This document shows positions 17,620 to 26,200 of a DNA stretch of 61,232 nucleotides, one piece after another; position 1 is the first letter of the stretch, and each line of letters starts with the position of its first letter. The notes under the pieces were generated by a model, which saw only the letters and a list, made by a program, of their open reading frames with translations, was not told where the DNA came from and did not search any database. Source of the stretch: Comamonadaceae bacterium UBA4962 (lineage in GTDB: Bacteria; Pseudomonadota; Gammaproteobacteria; Burkholderiales; Burkholderiaceae_C); contig DHAE01000002.1 in the NCBI GenBank assembly GCA_002397315.1, forward strand, positions 416 to 61,647, given 5' to 3'. Position numbers and translations under genes: made by a program.

Positions 17620-19062
17620 TCAGGCCAGCATGTACCCGGTGCGGACGGTGGTGAAGAACTCCGCGGTGTGCCGGCCGCGCTCGCGCGGGCTGTGGCCCGG
17701 TTCCCGGCGTTCTCCCAGGAAGTTCGCGCCGGCCGTGGGCAGGTTCACCATGGTCATGCCCGCCCGGGCGTGGCGCTTGAAATGCATGGCGTGCTTCAGC
17801 GAGGTGGTGCAGATGCCCGCGCACAGTCCGCGGGGCGTGTCGTTGGCGAGTGCCAGGGCGTGCTCGTAGTCGTCCGCGCGCAGCAGGCAGGCCACCGGGC
17901 CGAAGGTCTCTTCGCGGGCGATCCGGTGCTCGGGCCGCGCGATGAACAGCGCCGGGCTCAGGTAGTGGCCGGGTGTGGGGCGCTCGACGCGCCCGCCGCC
18001 GAAGACGTGCTCGGCGCCGTCCTGCCGGGCGGCCGCGATGTGCTCGATGTTCTGCGCGAGTTGCCGCTCGTCCACCACGGGCCCCATGCCGGTGCCGCGC
18101 TCCAGCGCGTGGCCCACCGGCAGTGCCGCCAGGCGCCGGTGCAGGCGTTCCGTGAAGTCGTCGTGCACGCTCGCCTCGACCACGATGCGGCTGGAGGCCA
18201 TGCAGTGCTGTCCGGCGGAGCCGTAGGCGCCCTGCAGCGCGCAGTCCGCGGCGTGGTCCAGGTCGGCATCGGCGAGGACCACCAGCGGGTTCTTGCCGCC
18301 CATGTCCAGCTGCACCCGGGCGCCGCGTGCCGCGGTCGAACGCAGGATGCGCGCGCCGACCGGGCCGGAGCCGGTGAAGCTCACGGCATCGACGAGGGGA
18401 TGGTCGACCAGCGTCTGGCCGACTTCGCGGCCGCTGCCCATGACGAGGTTGAACGCGCCCGCAGGCAGGCCGCTGCGGGCGATGATCTCGGCCAGCGCCC
18501 AGCCGCAGGCCGGCACCCGTTCGGCCGGCTTGAACACCACCGTGTTGCCGAAGGCCAGGGCCGGCGCGATCTTCCAGGCGGGGGTGGCGATGGGGAAGTT
18601 CCAGGCCGAGAGCACGGCGACCACGCCCACGGGTTCGCGCGTCGTGTCCACCTGCACACCCTGGTGCAGCGACGACGTCAGCTCGCCCGGGATGCGCAGT
18701 GCCTCGCCGGCGAAAAACTTGAAGAGATGCCCGCTGCGGACCACTTCGGCCACCGCCTCGGGCAGGGGCTTGCCTTCTTCGCGGGCGAGCAGCGTGCCCA
18801 GTTCGTCCTTGCGGGCCAGCAGTTCGCTGCCGACGAAATCCAGCACGTCCGCGCGCCGCTGGGGAGCACTGCGGCTCCAGTGGCGCAGGGCGTCCGCAGC
18901 GGCCCGCACGGCCTGGCCCGCCTGATTGCGGTCGGCGCGGGCATATTCGGCCACCACCTCACGGATATCGGACGGATTCACGCTGACACCGGTGGTGGTG
19001 CCGATTTCCCAGCGCCCATTGATCAGGTGCCGGGGCGTCTGCTGCATGTCGCCAAGCTTCAT
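17620..19062 (-). CDS. Aldehyde dehydrogenase, probable 2-oxoglutarate-semialdehyde dehydrogenase
   Basis: A 480-residue NAD(P)-dependent aldehyde dehydrogenase, the first gene of the sugar operon and the expected last step of non-phosphorylative arabinose oxidation. Seen: WNFP (oxyanion Asn), FKPAERVP (cofactor Lys), FTGSGPVG, and nucleophile Cys287 in GSAGQHCMASSR. The usual general-base Glu, 34 residues before the Cys, is Asp253 here (QLDMGGKNP, codon GAC). The spacing is otherwise canonical. EEFFTTVRTGY-like C-terminal residues complete the family pattern. Specificity for 2-oxoglutarate semialdehyde is inferred from the neighbouring pathway genes. Confidence 0.88.
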   Translation of the reverse strand: MKLGDMQQTPRHLINGRWEIGTTTGVSVNPSDIREVVAEYARADRNQAGQAVRAAADALRHWSRSAPQRRADVLDFVGSELLARKDELGTLLAREEGKPLPEAVAEVVRSGHLFKFFAGEALRIPGELTSSLHQGVQVDTTREPVGVVAVLSAWNFPIATPAWKIAPALAFGNTVVFKPAERVPACGWALAEIIARSGLPAGAFNLVMGSGREVGQTLVDHPLVDAVSFTGSGPVGARILRSTAARGARVQLDMGGKNPLVVLADADLDHAADCALQGAYGSAGQHCMASSRIVVEASVHDDFTERLHRRLAALPVGHALERGTGMGPVVDERQLAQNIEHIAAARQDGAEHVFGGGRVERPTPGHYLSPALFIARPEHRIAREETFGPVACLLRADDYEHALALANDTPRGLCAGICTTSLKHAMHFKRHARAGMTMVNLPTAGANFLGERREPGHSPRERGRHTAEFFTTVRTGYMLA

Positions 19063-19107
19063 GGTGCCCCTTTGCTACGGTTGGGCTGAAGTCTATGGAG
19101 GATTTTT

Positions 19108-19149
19108 ATATCAATCCAATAGTTTTTTGGCCAAAATACATATCAATCC
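19108..19149. promoter_or_regulatory. Candidate operator region between the sugar operon and its LysR regulator
   Basis: An AT-rich island in otherwise GC-rich DNA between two divergent starts. It contains a 10 bp direct repeat atatcaatcc at 19108-19117 and 19140-19149, offset by 32 bp (about three helical turns). Between them lies the perfect palindrome TTTTGGCCAAAA (19125-19136). The position suits binding by the adjacent LysR-type protein. The role is inferred from position and symmetry only. Confidence 0.6.
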
Positions 19150-19169
19150 CGGCATTCACGAAAACCCCC

Positions 19170-20132
19170 ATGAGCACCTACAACCACTGGTTCATCCGCG
19201 CGCGCCTGAAAACGCGGCAGCTGCTCCTCCTCGTCGCCCTGGCCGAGGAAGGCAACATCCACCGCGCGGCGCAGGTGCTCAGCATGACGCAGCCCGCCGC
19301 CTCGAAGCTGCTCAAGGACCTGGAGGACGTGCTGGAGGTGCCGCTGTTCGAGCGCCTGCCCCGCGGCATGCGGCCCACCTGGTATGGCGAGACCATGATC
19401 CGGCATGCGCGCATGGCGCTGGCGAGCCTCAACCAGGCCCATGACGAGATCGGTGCGCTGAAGACGGGGCATTACGGCCAGGTGGGGCTCGGCGCCATCA
19501 CCTCGCCGGGCCTGAGCCTGCTGCCGGCGGCGGTGGCGCTGGTGAAGCAGCAGCATCCGAGCCTGCGGATTTCGCTGGAGATCGAGACCAGCCCGGTGCT
19601 GCTGGATCGACTGGATCAGGGCCGGATCGACATCATGGTGGGCCGCGTGCTCGCCGGGCCCGAGACCGGCCATCTGCGCTACGAGCCGCTGACGGACGAG
19701 CCGGTCTGCGCCGTCACCCGCCCCGGCCATCCGCTGTCGGGCATGAGCGGACTCACGCTGCGGGACGTGCTCTCCGCCAGCTGGATCGTGCCCCCCGCGG
19801 GCAGCGTGCTGCGGCACCGCTTCGACCTGATGTTCCAGCAGGACGGCCTGGCGCCGCCCACGGACATCGTGGAAACCTCCGCGCTGCTCTTCACCACCCG
19901 GATGCTGCAGCAGAGCGAGATGATCGGCGTGGTCAGCGCCGACGTGGCCCACTACTATGCAGCCCACGGCATCGTCACCGTGCTCCCGATCGCCATGCCC
20001 TGCCACATGGATGCCTTCGGCATCGTCACCCGCACCGACCGCCTGCTGTCGCCCGCCGCGAAGGTGATGATGAAGGCGCTCAAGCAGGCCAGCATGGTGC
20101 AGTACGGCCGCAAGCTGGAGGTGGACGAGTAG
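19170..20132 (+). CDS. LysR-family regulator of the arabinose/galactose genes (GbpR/GalR-like)
   Basis: A 320-residue regulator starting at MSTYNHWFIRARLKTRQLLL. The open frame begins 25 codons earlier, within the AT-rich control region, which is unlikely to be coding. The winged-helix domain covers residues 15-75 (LVALAEEGNIHRAAQVLSMT, then SKLLKDLEDVLEVPLFERL), and the effector-binding domain follows. The sequence resembles GbpR/GalR-type regulators, known from Agrobacterium and Azospirillum next to sugar-binding-protein genes and responsive to galactose or arabinose. Divergent placement against the sugar operon supports local control. Confidence 0.9.
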   Translation: MSTYNHWFIRARLKTRQLLLLVALAEEGNIHRAAQVLSMTQPAASKLLKDLEDVLEVPLFERLPRGMRPTWYGETMIRHARMALASLNQAHDEIGALKTGHYGQVGLGAITSPGLSLLPAAVALVKQQHPSLRISLEIETSPVLLDRLDQGRIDIMVGRVLAGPETGHLRYEPLTDEPVCAVTRPGHPLSGMSGLTLRDVLSASWIVPPAGSVLRHRFDLMFQQDGLAPPTDIVETSALLFTTRMLQQSEMIGVVSADVAHYYAAHGIVTVLPIAMPCHMDAFGIVTRTDRLLSPAAKVMMKALKQASMVQYGRKLEVDE

Positions 20133-20215
20133 GACGCGCCTCCCGATGGAGGCCCATGCGGATGTGCGCCGCGCCGCGGCCTCTGCACAGGCACGGCCCC
20201 GCCAGCAACCGCCGC

Positions 20216-20313
20216 GCAAGGGCCGCCCCGCAGCGCTGGCGGTGTCCCCCTTCCCGGCGGGCGCAGCACGGCGAGTGAAGGGGGAAGGCGCGCCAGCGCC
20301 TCAGGGGGTTGTT
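20216..20313. repeat. Dispersed intergenic repeat, copy 2
   Basis: Second copy of the element at 7045-7143, same orientation and nearly the same length. It begins gcaagggccgccccgcagcg and ends with a ggaaggcgc/gcgcctca hairpin and a run of G. Like copy 1 it stops a few bases before the stop codon of a minus-strand gene (here the short-chain dehydrogenase). The middle segments of the two copies have diverged while both ends are conserved. Confidence 0.8.
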
Positions 20314-20314
20314 C

Positions 20315-21130
20315 CTATACCCAGCCCGCGTCCACCTTGAACTCCTGCGCGGTGCACATCGCGGCGTCGTCGGAGGCCAGGAACAGCACCATGCGGGCGA
20401 TGTCGTGCGGCTGCAGCTTGTCGGGCAGGCACTGGTTGCGCGCGAGTTCCTTTTCGCCCTCGGCATCGAGCCAGAGCCGGATCTGGCGCTCGGTCATCAC
20501 CCAGCCGGGCGACACGGTATTGATGCGGATGCGGTCCTGGCCCAGCGTGCGCGCCAGGCCCCGGGTGAGCCCGTTCACCGACGACTTGGCGATCGCGTAG
20601 CACGGGTAGCCCGTTCCCTTGCCCTGCCAGCCGGTGGAGCCGAGGTTGACGATGGAGCCGCCGCCGAGCCGGCGCATGCCCGGCACCACCGACTGGATCG
20701 CGAAGAAGGCCGGGCGCTCGTTGATCGCCATGCGCTCGTCGTAGTACTCGGGCGTGACGGACTCCAGGGTGTGGCGGTCGTCGCTGGCCACGTTGTTGAC
20801 CAGCACGGAGGCATCGCCCAGCTCGGCCGCGGCGTCGCGCAGCGCGGCGCGCAGGGCCTCGATGTCGCGCACGTCGCATTCGCGCCACCAGGGGCGGGGC
20901 AGGCCCGCGGCCTCCAGGTCCCGCGCCAGTTGCGCGCTGGCCTCGCGGGCCACGTCCACGAACGCCACGCGCGCCCCTTGCTCGGCGAAGGCCGTGACGA
21001 TGGCGGCGCCGATACCGCTGCCGCCGCCCGTGACGAACACCACGCGCCCGCGCAGGCTGGGAAACACGGACAGGGCTCCGGACGGAGAGGGAGCAGCACC
21101 GGACGAGGAATGGGATGGATTTTGAGACAT
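20315..21130 (-). CDS. Short-chain dehydrogenase, probable L-arabinose/D-galactose 1-dehydrogenase
   Basis: A 271-residue classical SDR. Cofactor motif VFVTGGGSGIGAAI near residue 32, VLVNNVAS, catalytic Ser in NLGSTGW, and catalytic Tyr/Lys in CYAIAKSS. VDVARE after beta-2 suggests NAD preference through the Asp. It is divergent from the lactonase and mutarotase genes and neighbours the sugar operon. Oxidation of the pyranose at C1 to the lactone is therefore the likely step; L-arabinose and D-galactose share stereochemistry at the relevant carbons. The first 27 residues are Ser/Pro-rich. Confidence 0.85.
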   Translation of the reverse strand: MSQNPSHSSSGAAPSPSGALSVFPSLRGRVVFVTGGGSGIGAAIVTAFAEQGARVAFVDVAREASAQLARDLEAAGLPRPWWRECDVRDIEALRAALRDAAAELGDASVLVNNVASDDRHTLESVTPEYYDERMAINERPAFFAIQSVVPGMRRLGGGSIVNLGSTGWQGKGTGYPCYAIAKSSVNGLTRGLARTLGQDRIRINTVSPGWVMTERQIRLWLDAEGEKELARNQCLPDKLQPHDIARMVLFLASDDAAMCTAQEFKVDAGWV

Positions 21131-21251
21131 ACGAATTTCGGTATGGTTCGATAGGAAAAATAAAGGTTACGTGCATCAATTTGCGTTGATAAGATCCGCC
21201 GCGTCAAGAGGCCCGCGACAGATGGGCGCTGAAACAACGCTGGAGACGCGC

Positions 21252-22214
21252 ATGACACTTCCCGAGACGCCTTCCGACCGTGCATCGGCCGCGCAGTGGC
21301 CCGCCCCCGCCATCGGCGCAGTGCGCTGCGTGCGGCCGATGGCTTCCGAACTGGGCGAGGGCCTTCTGTGGTCGGAGCGCGAACAGGCGCTGTACTGGGT
21401 GGACATCCTGGCGCGCGAGTTGCACCGCTGGGAGCCCGGCGGCGGCGCGTACCGCTGCTGGACGTTCGACGAGGAAATCTCCGCGCTGGCCGAGCGGACC
21501 GGCGCGCCCGGCCTCGTCGTCACCCTGCGCCGCGGCTTCGCGCTGTTCGACCCGGCCGCCGACACTGCGCCGCGCTACCTGCACCAGCCCGAGCCGGAGC
21601 GCACCGGCAACCGCTTCAACGACGGCAAGTGCGATGCCCAGGGGCGCTTCTGGGCCGGCTCGATGGACTTCGGCTGCGAGGCGCCCACCGGCGCGCTCTA
21701 TGCGCTCGATCCCGATGGCCGCTGCACGCGGCACGACGACGGCTTCGCGGTGACCAACGGCCCGGCGTGGTCGCATGCCGGCGCGCCGGATGGCGCGCGG
21801 GCGCCGGCCCTGTTCTTCAACGCCACCGCCGAGGGCTGCACCTACCGCTACGACTGCGATCCCGCCACGGGCGCATTGTCGAACCGCACGCCGTGGAAGC
21901 GCTGGTCCGCCGAGGACGGCCTGCCCGACGGCATGACCACCGATGCGCTGGGGCGCCTGTGGATCGCGCACTGGGGCGGCGCGTGCGTGACCTGCCACGA
22001 TCCCGTGAGCACCGCCGAGCTGGGCCGCGTGCCGCTGCCGGTGAGCCAGGTCACCACCTGCGCCTTCGGAGGCGCCGACCTGCGCACGCTCTTCATCACC
22101 TCGGCCCGCGTGGGCCTGTCGCCCGATCGACTGGCGCAGGAGCCGCTGGCCGGATCGCTTTTCGCCGTCTCCGTGGATGTCCCCGGCCTGCCGGCCCACC
22201 GCTTCGGCGGGTGA
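21252..22214 (+). CDS. SMP-30/gluconolactonase-family sugar lactonase
   Basis: A 320-residue six-bladed beta-propeller lactonase. Metal-binding Glu is in ELGEGLLWSE, and other family blocks are YWVDI, NRFNDGKCDAQGRFWAGSMD (metal Asn and substrate loop), VTNGPAWS and LPDGMTTDALGRLWIAHWGG (metal Asp). It should open the L-arabinono- or D-galactonolactone made by the adjacent dehydrogenase. The start at 21252 is chosen from an upstream GGAG; the frame is open back to 21171. The mutarotase gene follows after 17 bp. Confidence 0.9.
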   Translation: MTLPETPSDRASAAQWPAPAIGAVRCVRPMASELGEGLLWSEREQALYWVDILARELHRWEPGGGAYRCWTFDEEISALAERTGAPGLVVTLRRGFALFDPAADTAPRYLHQPEPERTGNRFNDGKCDAQGRFWAGSMDFGCEAPTGALYALDPDGRCTRHDDGFAVTNGPAWSHAGAPDGARAPALFFNATAEGCTYRYDCDPATGALSNRTPWKRWSAEDGLPDGMTTDALGRLWIAHWGGACVTCHDPVSTAELGRVPLPVSQVTTCAFGGADLRTLFITSARVGLSPDRLAQEPLAGSLFAVSVDVPGLPAHRFGG

Positions 22215-22231
22215 ATTTCTGGAGCCCTCGC

Positions 22232-23206
22232 ATGAACGAAACCTTCCATCCCGTCACCTGGCTGCACCATGCCGGCCAGCACCTGGGCCTCGTGCCTTCC
22301 CTGGGCGGCAGCGTGGCGGCCTGGCAGATCGACGGCCCGGACGGGCGCCGCACCGACCTGTGGCGCTCCTGGGACGGCCGCACGGTCGACCTCTACCGCC
22401 TGGCCTCGTTCGCCATGGTGCCGTGGTCCAACCGTGTCAGCGGCGGCGGGTTCGAGCATGCCGGGCGCTTCCATCCGATGCAGCCCAACCGGGCCGGCGA
22501 GCCGTACCCCATCCACGGCGACGGATGGCTGCAGCCCTGGAGCCTGCGCCAGCCGGCCCCGGACACGTTGGAAATGGCGCTGCACTCGGATCGGTTCCAG
22601 GGCAACCCCTACCACTACGAATGCGTGCAGACCTTCCGCCTCGTGCCGGGCGGGCTGGACCAGAGCGTGCAGGTGCGCCACCTCGGCCCCGAGCCGCTGC
22701 CGTATGGTCTGGGCCTGCATCCCTGGTTCCCGCGCACGCCGGGCACGCGCATCTCCGCTCCCGTGCAGGGCGTGTGGCTCTGCGGCAGCGATCCGCTGCC
22801 CACGCGCCACACGGATCGGTTCCCCGAAGGCTGGAACCTCTCTACCGGCATTTCGGCCCATGGCGACCTGATCGACAATGCCTACACGGGCTGGGGCGGC
22901 ACGGCGTGCATCGCCTGGCCCGAGCGCGGGCTGCAGCTCACGGCGCGCATGCCGGATTTCGCGCAGGACGGTGGCGCCGCACAGCACTTCTGCCTGGTTT
23001 ACCGTCCGCCCGAGGGGCCGGCCTTCTGTTTCGAGCCCATCACGCAACCCATCGACGCCTTCCACCAGCCCGGACATCCGGGATTGCGTGTCCTGGAGCA
23101 GGGGCAGGCGCTGGCGCTGCGCGTGCAATGGCGCTACGGCGATCTCCACGGAGACCCGGGCGCCGTGCGGAACGAATCGGAGCCCGCCTCCGACGCGGTG
23201 CGGTAG
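22232..23206 (+). CDS. Aldose 1-epimerase (galactose mutarotase family)
   Basis: A 324-residue mutarotase-like protein that would interconvert the anomers of the imported sugar. Seen: VPWSNRVSGGGF, the catalytic His region YPIHGDGWLQPW, GLGLHPWFPR and the catalytic Glu in FCFEPITQPIDAF. The start at 22232 has GGAG upstream. Its last 73 bp overlap, tail to tail, the end of the candidate effector gene on the other strand. The last 15 or so residues (RNESEPASDAVR) look like a polar extension and fall inside that overlap. Confidence 0.88.
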   Translation: MNETFHPVTWLHHAGQHLGLVPSLGGSVAAWQIDGPDGRRTDLWRSWDGRTVDLYRLASFAMVPWSNRVSGGGFEHAGRFHPMQPNRAGEPYPIHGDGWLQPWSLRQPAPDTLEMALHSDRFQGNPYHYECVQTFRLVPGGLDQSVQVRHLGPEPLPYGLGLHPWFPRTPGTRISAPVQGVWLCGSDPLPTRHTDRFPEGWNLSTGISAHGDLIDNAYTGWGGTACIAWPERGLQLTARMPDFAQDGGAAQHFCLVYRPPEGPAFCFEPITQPIDAFHQPGHPGLRVLEQGQALALRVQWRYGDLHGDPGAVRNESEPASDAVR

Positions 23207-26200
23207 CGGCTGCTGCCATCGTCGCCGCTGTCGCTGCCCCCGTCGCCATCCATGGCGCCGTGGTTCCGCACCGCCGCGGGCGGCATGTCCGCCGAAGGGC
23301 CTGGGGCGCCGGCTGCGCCCGCATCCCACGTCCTCGCGGCACGGATGCTCTGGCCGGGCTCGCGGCGGGGCACCGGCTCGTAGAGCACCCACTGGCCCAC
23401 CGTGCGCGCGGCCTCCGCGCCGCGGTTGTTCTGGTGCTTGATGAAGAAATCCAGGCCCCGCTCGTTCTGCAGTTTGGCCTTTTCCCGCAGCAGCAGCAGC
23501 GTCGGCTCCCAGACGGCTTCGTCCTGCAGGAAGGTGTCGAAGGCCGCGTCTTCCCGCCGCGCGCCGTCCTCGTCACCCGCGGCGCGGGAGAGCGCGGCCA
23601 GTGCCCGGTGCACGTCCAGCAGCGGCGCGGCGGGCGCGCGCATCATCTGGTCGACGAACATCGCGGCGAAGCCGTTGCCTTCGGCAAATGCGCGGCTCTG
23701 CTCCATGAAATGGGACAGCTGGATGTCGGCCAGCAGGTGGTGCAGGGGCGCCTCCACGTCGTCGCCGAACTTGGCCGTGCCGTACCGCGCCCAGCCGTCC
23801 CAGTCCGCGCGCACGTGGCGCTCGAAATCCCCGAAGCGGGAGTAATCCGTGGCGCGGTCGCTGCGTCCGGGGTCGATTTCGTCGCCGAAGAGGAACAGCG
23901 TGCAGAATTTCGTGGTGGCCTGGCTGCGCAGCTCCACCGTGCGGCCCGCATCCAGCAGCCCCAGGCCGCCGGCCGCGCGTTGCCGTGTGCGGCCGCCGTC
24001 GCTTTGCAGCCCCTCGGCGAACTGCACGCCGGCTCCCGCGCGCGCCGCGGCCTCCACCCGCGCGGACGCCGTCGCGTCACGGTAGATGGTGGTCATGTAG
24101 CCGGCCATGGTCGTGGCCGTCCGCCCCTGGTCCTGCCGCGCTTTCACGCCCACGGTGGCGGCCACGCCCGCGCGCCGGCCCCGGCCGGCCACCGCACCGG
24201 CCCGCAGACCGGCGCTGGCGGAGACGTTGGCCTCGGTGCCCGTGCCGGAGCGCTCCGCGGCGTCGATCAGGCCGGCGCTCAGTTCCGGATGGTGGGCGAG
24301 CAGTTCGCGCAGCCAGTCGTGGCGCGCGGGTGCAGCGGCATCGGGGCCGGGCGCCGCCAGGCGCAGCAGGTGCTCGTAGGCATCCAGGAACTCCACGTTC
24401 AGCTCCGGCTCGCGGCCCTTGCCGAGCCGGGGCAGCCGCAGCTGCACACCGCGTTCCACACCGCGCTCGCCGCGCCAGCGCCAGTCGGCGGCCAGCGTGG
24501 CGCCGAGCGTGGCCTGGTCGGTGCCCAGGGCCAGGCCGTAGCCCGAGCTGGCGCCCGCGCCCAGTTGCACCTGGTCCGTGCGCTGCTCGCCGATCTGCAG
24601 CGCCATGCCGGTGCGGCCCATGTAGAACTCCATCACCGCGTCGCGGTTGCGTTGCACTCCGGCGATCAGGCGCACCCCCATGCCGAGTGCTGCGGAACCC
24701 ATGGCCGTTGCCGCGGAGAGCGGGCCGGCGTTGAGGCCCCAGGTCTGCTGCCCGATCAGGCGCAGCCGGTCCCGCCATTCGAGCTGGCCGATCATGTCGC
24801 GCGTCAGGTCGAACAGCGCCTGCGCGTGCGTGGCGTTCGCGGGGTCGCCTTCCCGGACCAGGCGCGCCGCTTCCCGCACGCTGGCGCGGAATTGCGCGCC
24901 CCGCTGCAGCGCGTAGGCGTTCCAAGACACCGGCGCTCCGCCGGGCGGAGGCGGCGGCGGGGGGCGGGAGGGCCCTCCGGCGTCTTCGGGCAGGCCCTCG
25001 GCGAGCAGGGCCAGCGCTTCGGGCGCGGTGTGAGAGCGGCCCTGCAGCTGCGCCCAGGCGTCCTGCAGCCGGCGAAGCACGGGATGCTCGACGCGCTCGG
25101 GCGCGCTCGCCAGCCCGGCCGCCGTTGCTCCGCCCGGGCCCCGCAGTTCCTGTGCACGTGCCGCGATGCGCGCGAGCGCCGCCGCGTCGATCACCATGGC
25201 GGTCCGGTCCGTTCCTTCCGGGGCCCACTGCACGGATTCCGCGAGCGCCTGCCAGGCGCGCTCCGCATCGGAGGGCACACGGCCGGTCGGGCCGTCCGCG
25301 CGCAGGCCGCCGAGCATTTCCATGAGCTGGCCCGCGGCGGCCTCCAGCGCCGCGTCGGCCCGGCGGCGCGGCGTGGGCAGGGCGGTGGCGGCACCGACTT
25401 CCAGGCCCTCCGGCAGCGATCGCAATGGGTTGGGCCGCCCGCCGAACACGCGGGGCGCAACGCCGTTCCGCGCGACGTCGTGCAGCGCATCCGCGATCTT
25501 CTGCAGATGCCCGTTCGCGCGCGCGTAGGCGGAGCCGGGGGCGTTGCTCTCGTAGCCGTTGCGCAGGGCGTGGTAGGCCGCGCGTTCGTCCACCGTGCAA
25601 GCGGCGAGGGCCTTGGAGGGCTCCGCGGCGTGCACTGCCGCGCGGGCCGCGTGGCGTGCGTGCCCCAGCCATTCGCGCAGTGCGGCGTCGTCCGGCGCGG
25701 CGGCGCGCAGCAGCGCATCCGCGCGCAGGGCGAGGCGCGCCGCCGCCAGCCGCTCGGGCTCCGCGGCGGGGCTGCCTTCGGGCCGCAGCAGGTGGGCGAG
25801 CACCTGCAGGCCGCGGGGAACGTGCGCGAGATGGTCCACCGCGCGCTGCGCAGCCGGGGGCAAAGGGGTGGAACGGGGCTGGCCCGGTCCCGTTCCGGGG
25901 GCGGGCACCAGGGCATCCCAGCGCAGGCCGCGCAGGGCCTCCAGGGATTGCAGTGCCTCGGCGGGGTCGCCGCCGGCCGCTACGGCCAGCGCCTTGAGGC
26001 CCACCGTGACGACTCCGGCGGGAGGGACGGCACGCTCCGCGAAGGCCGATGTGTCCAGCCCATCCGCCCACTGCTGCAGCGCTCCGCGCAGGGCCGCGGA
26101 GGCCGCGGACGCTGCCGGATCGGCGCCGGCCCGCAGCCCGGGCAGCGTCTCGATCTGCCGCGCGATCAGAGCCTGTCCCCGCGCTGCCAGCTCCGCCGCG

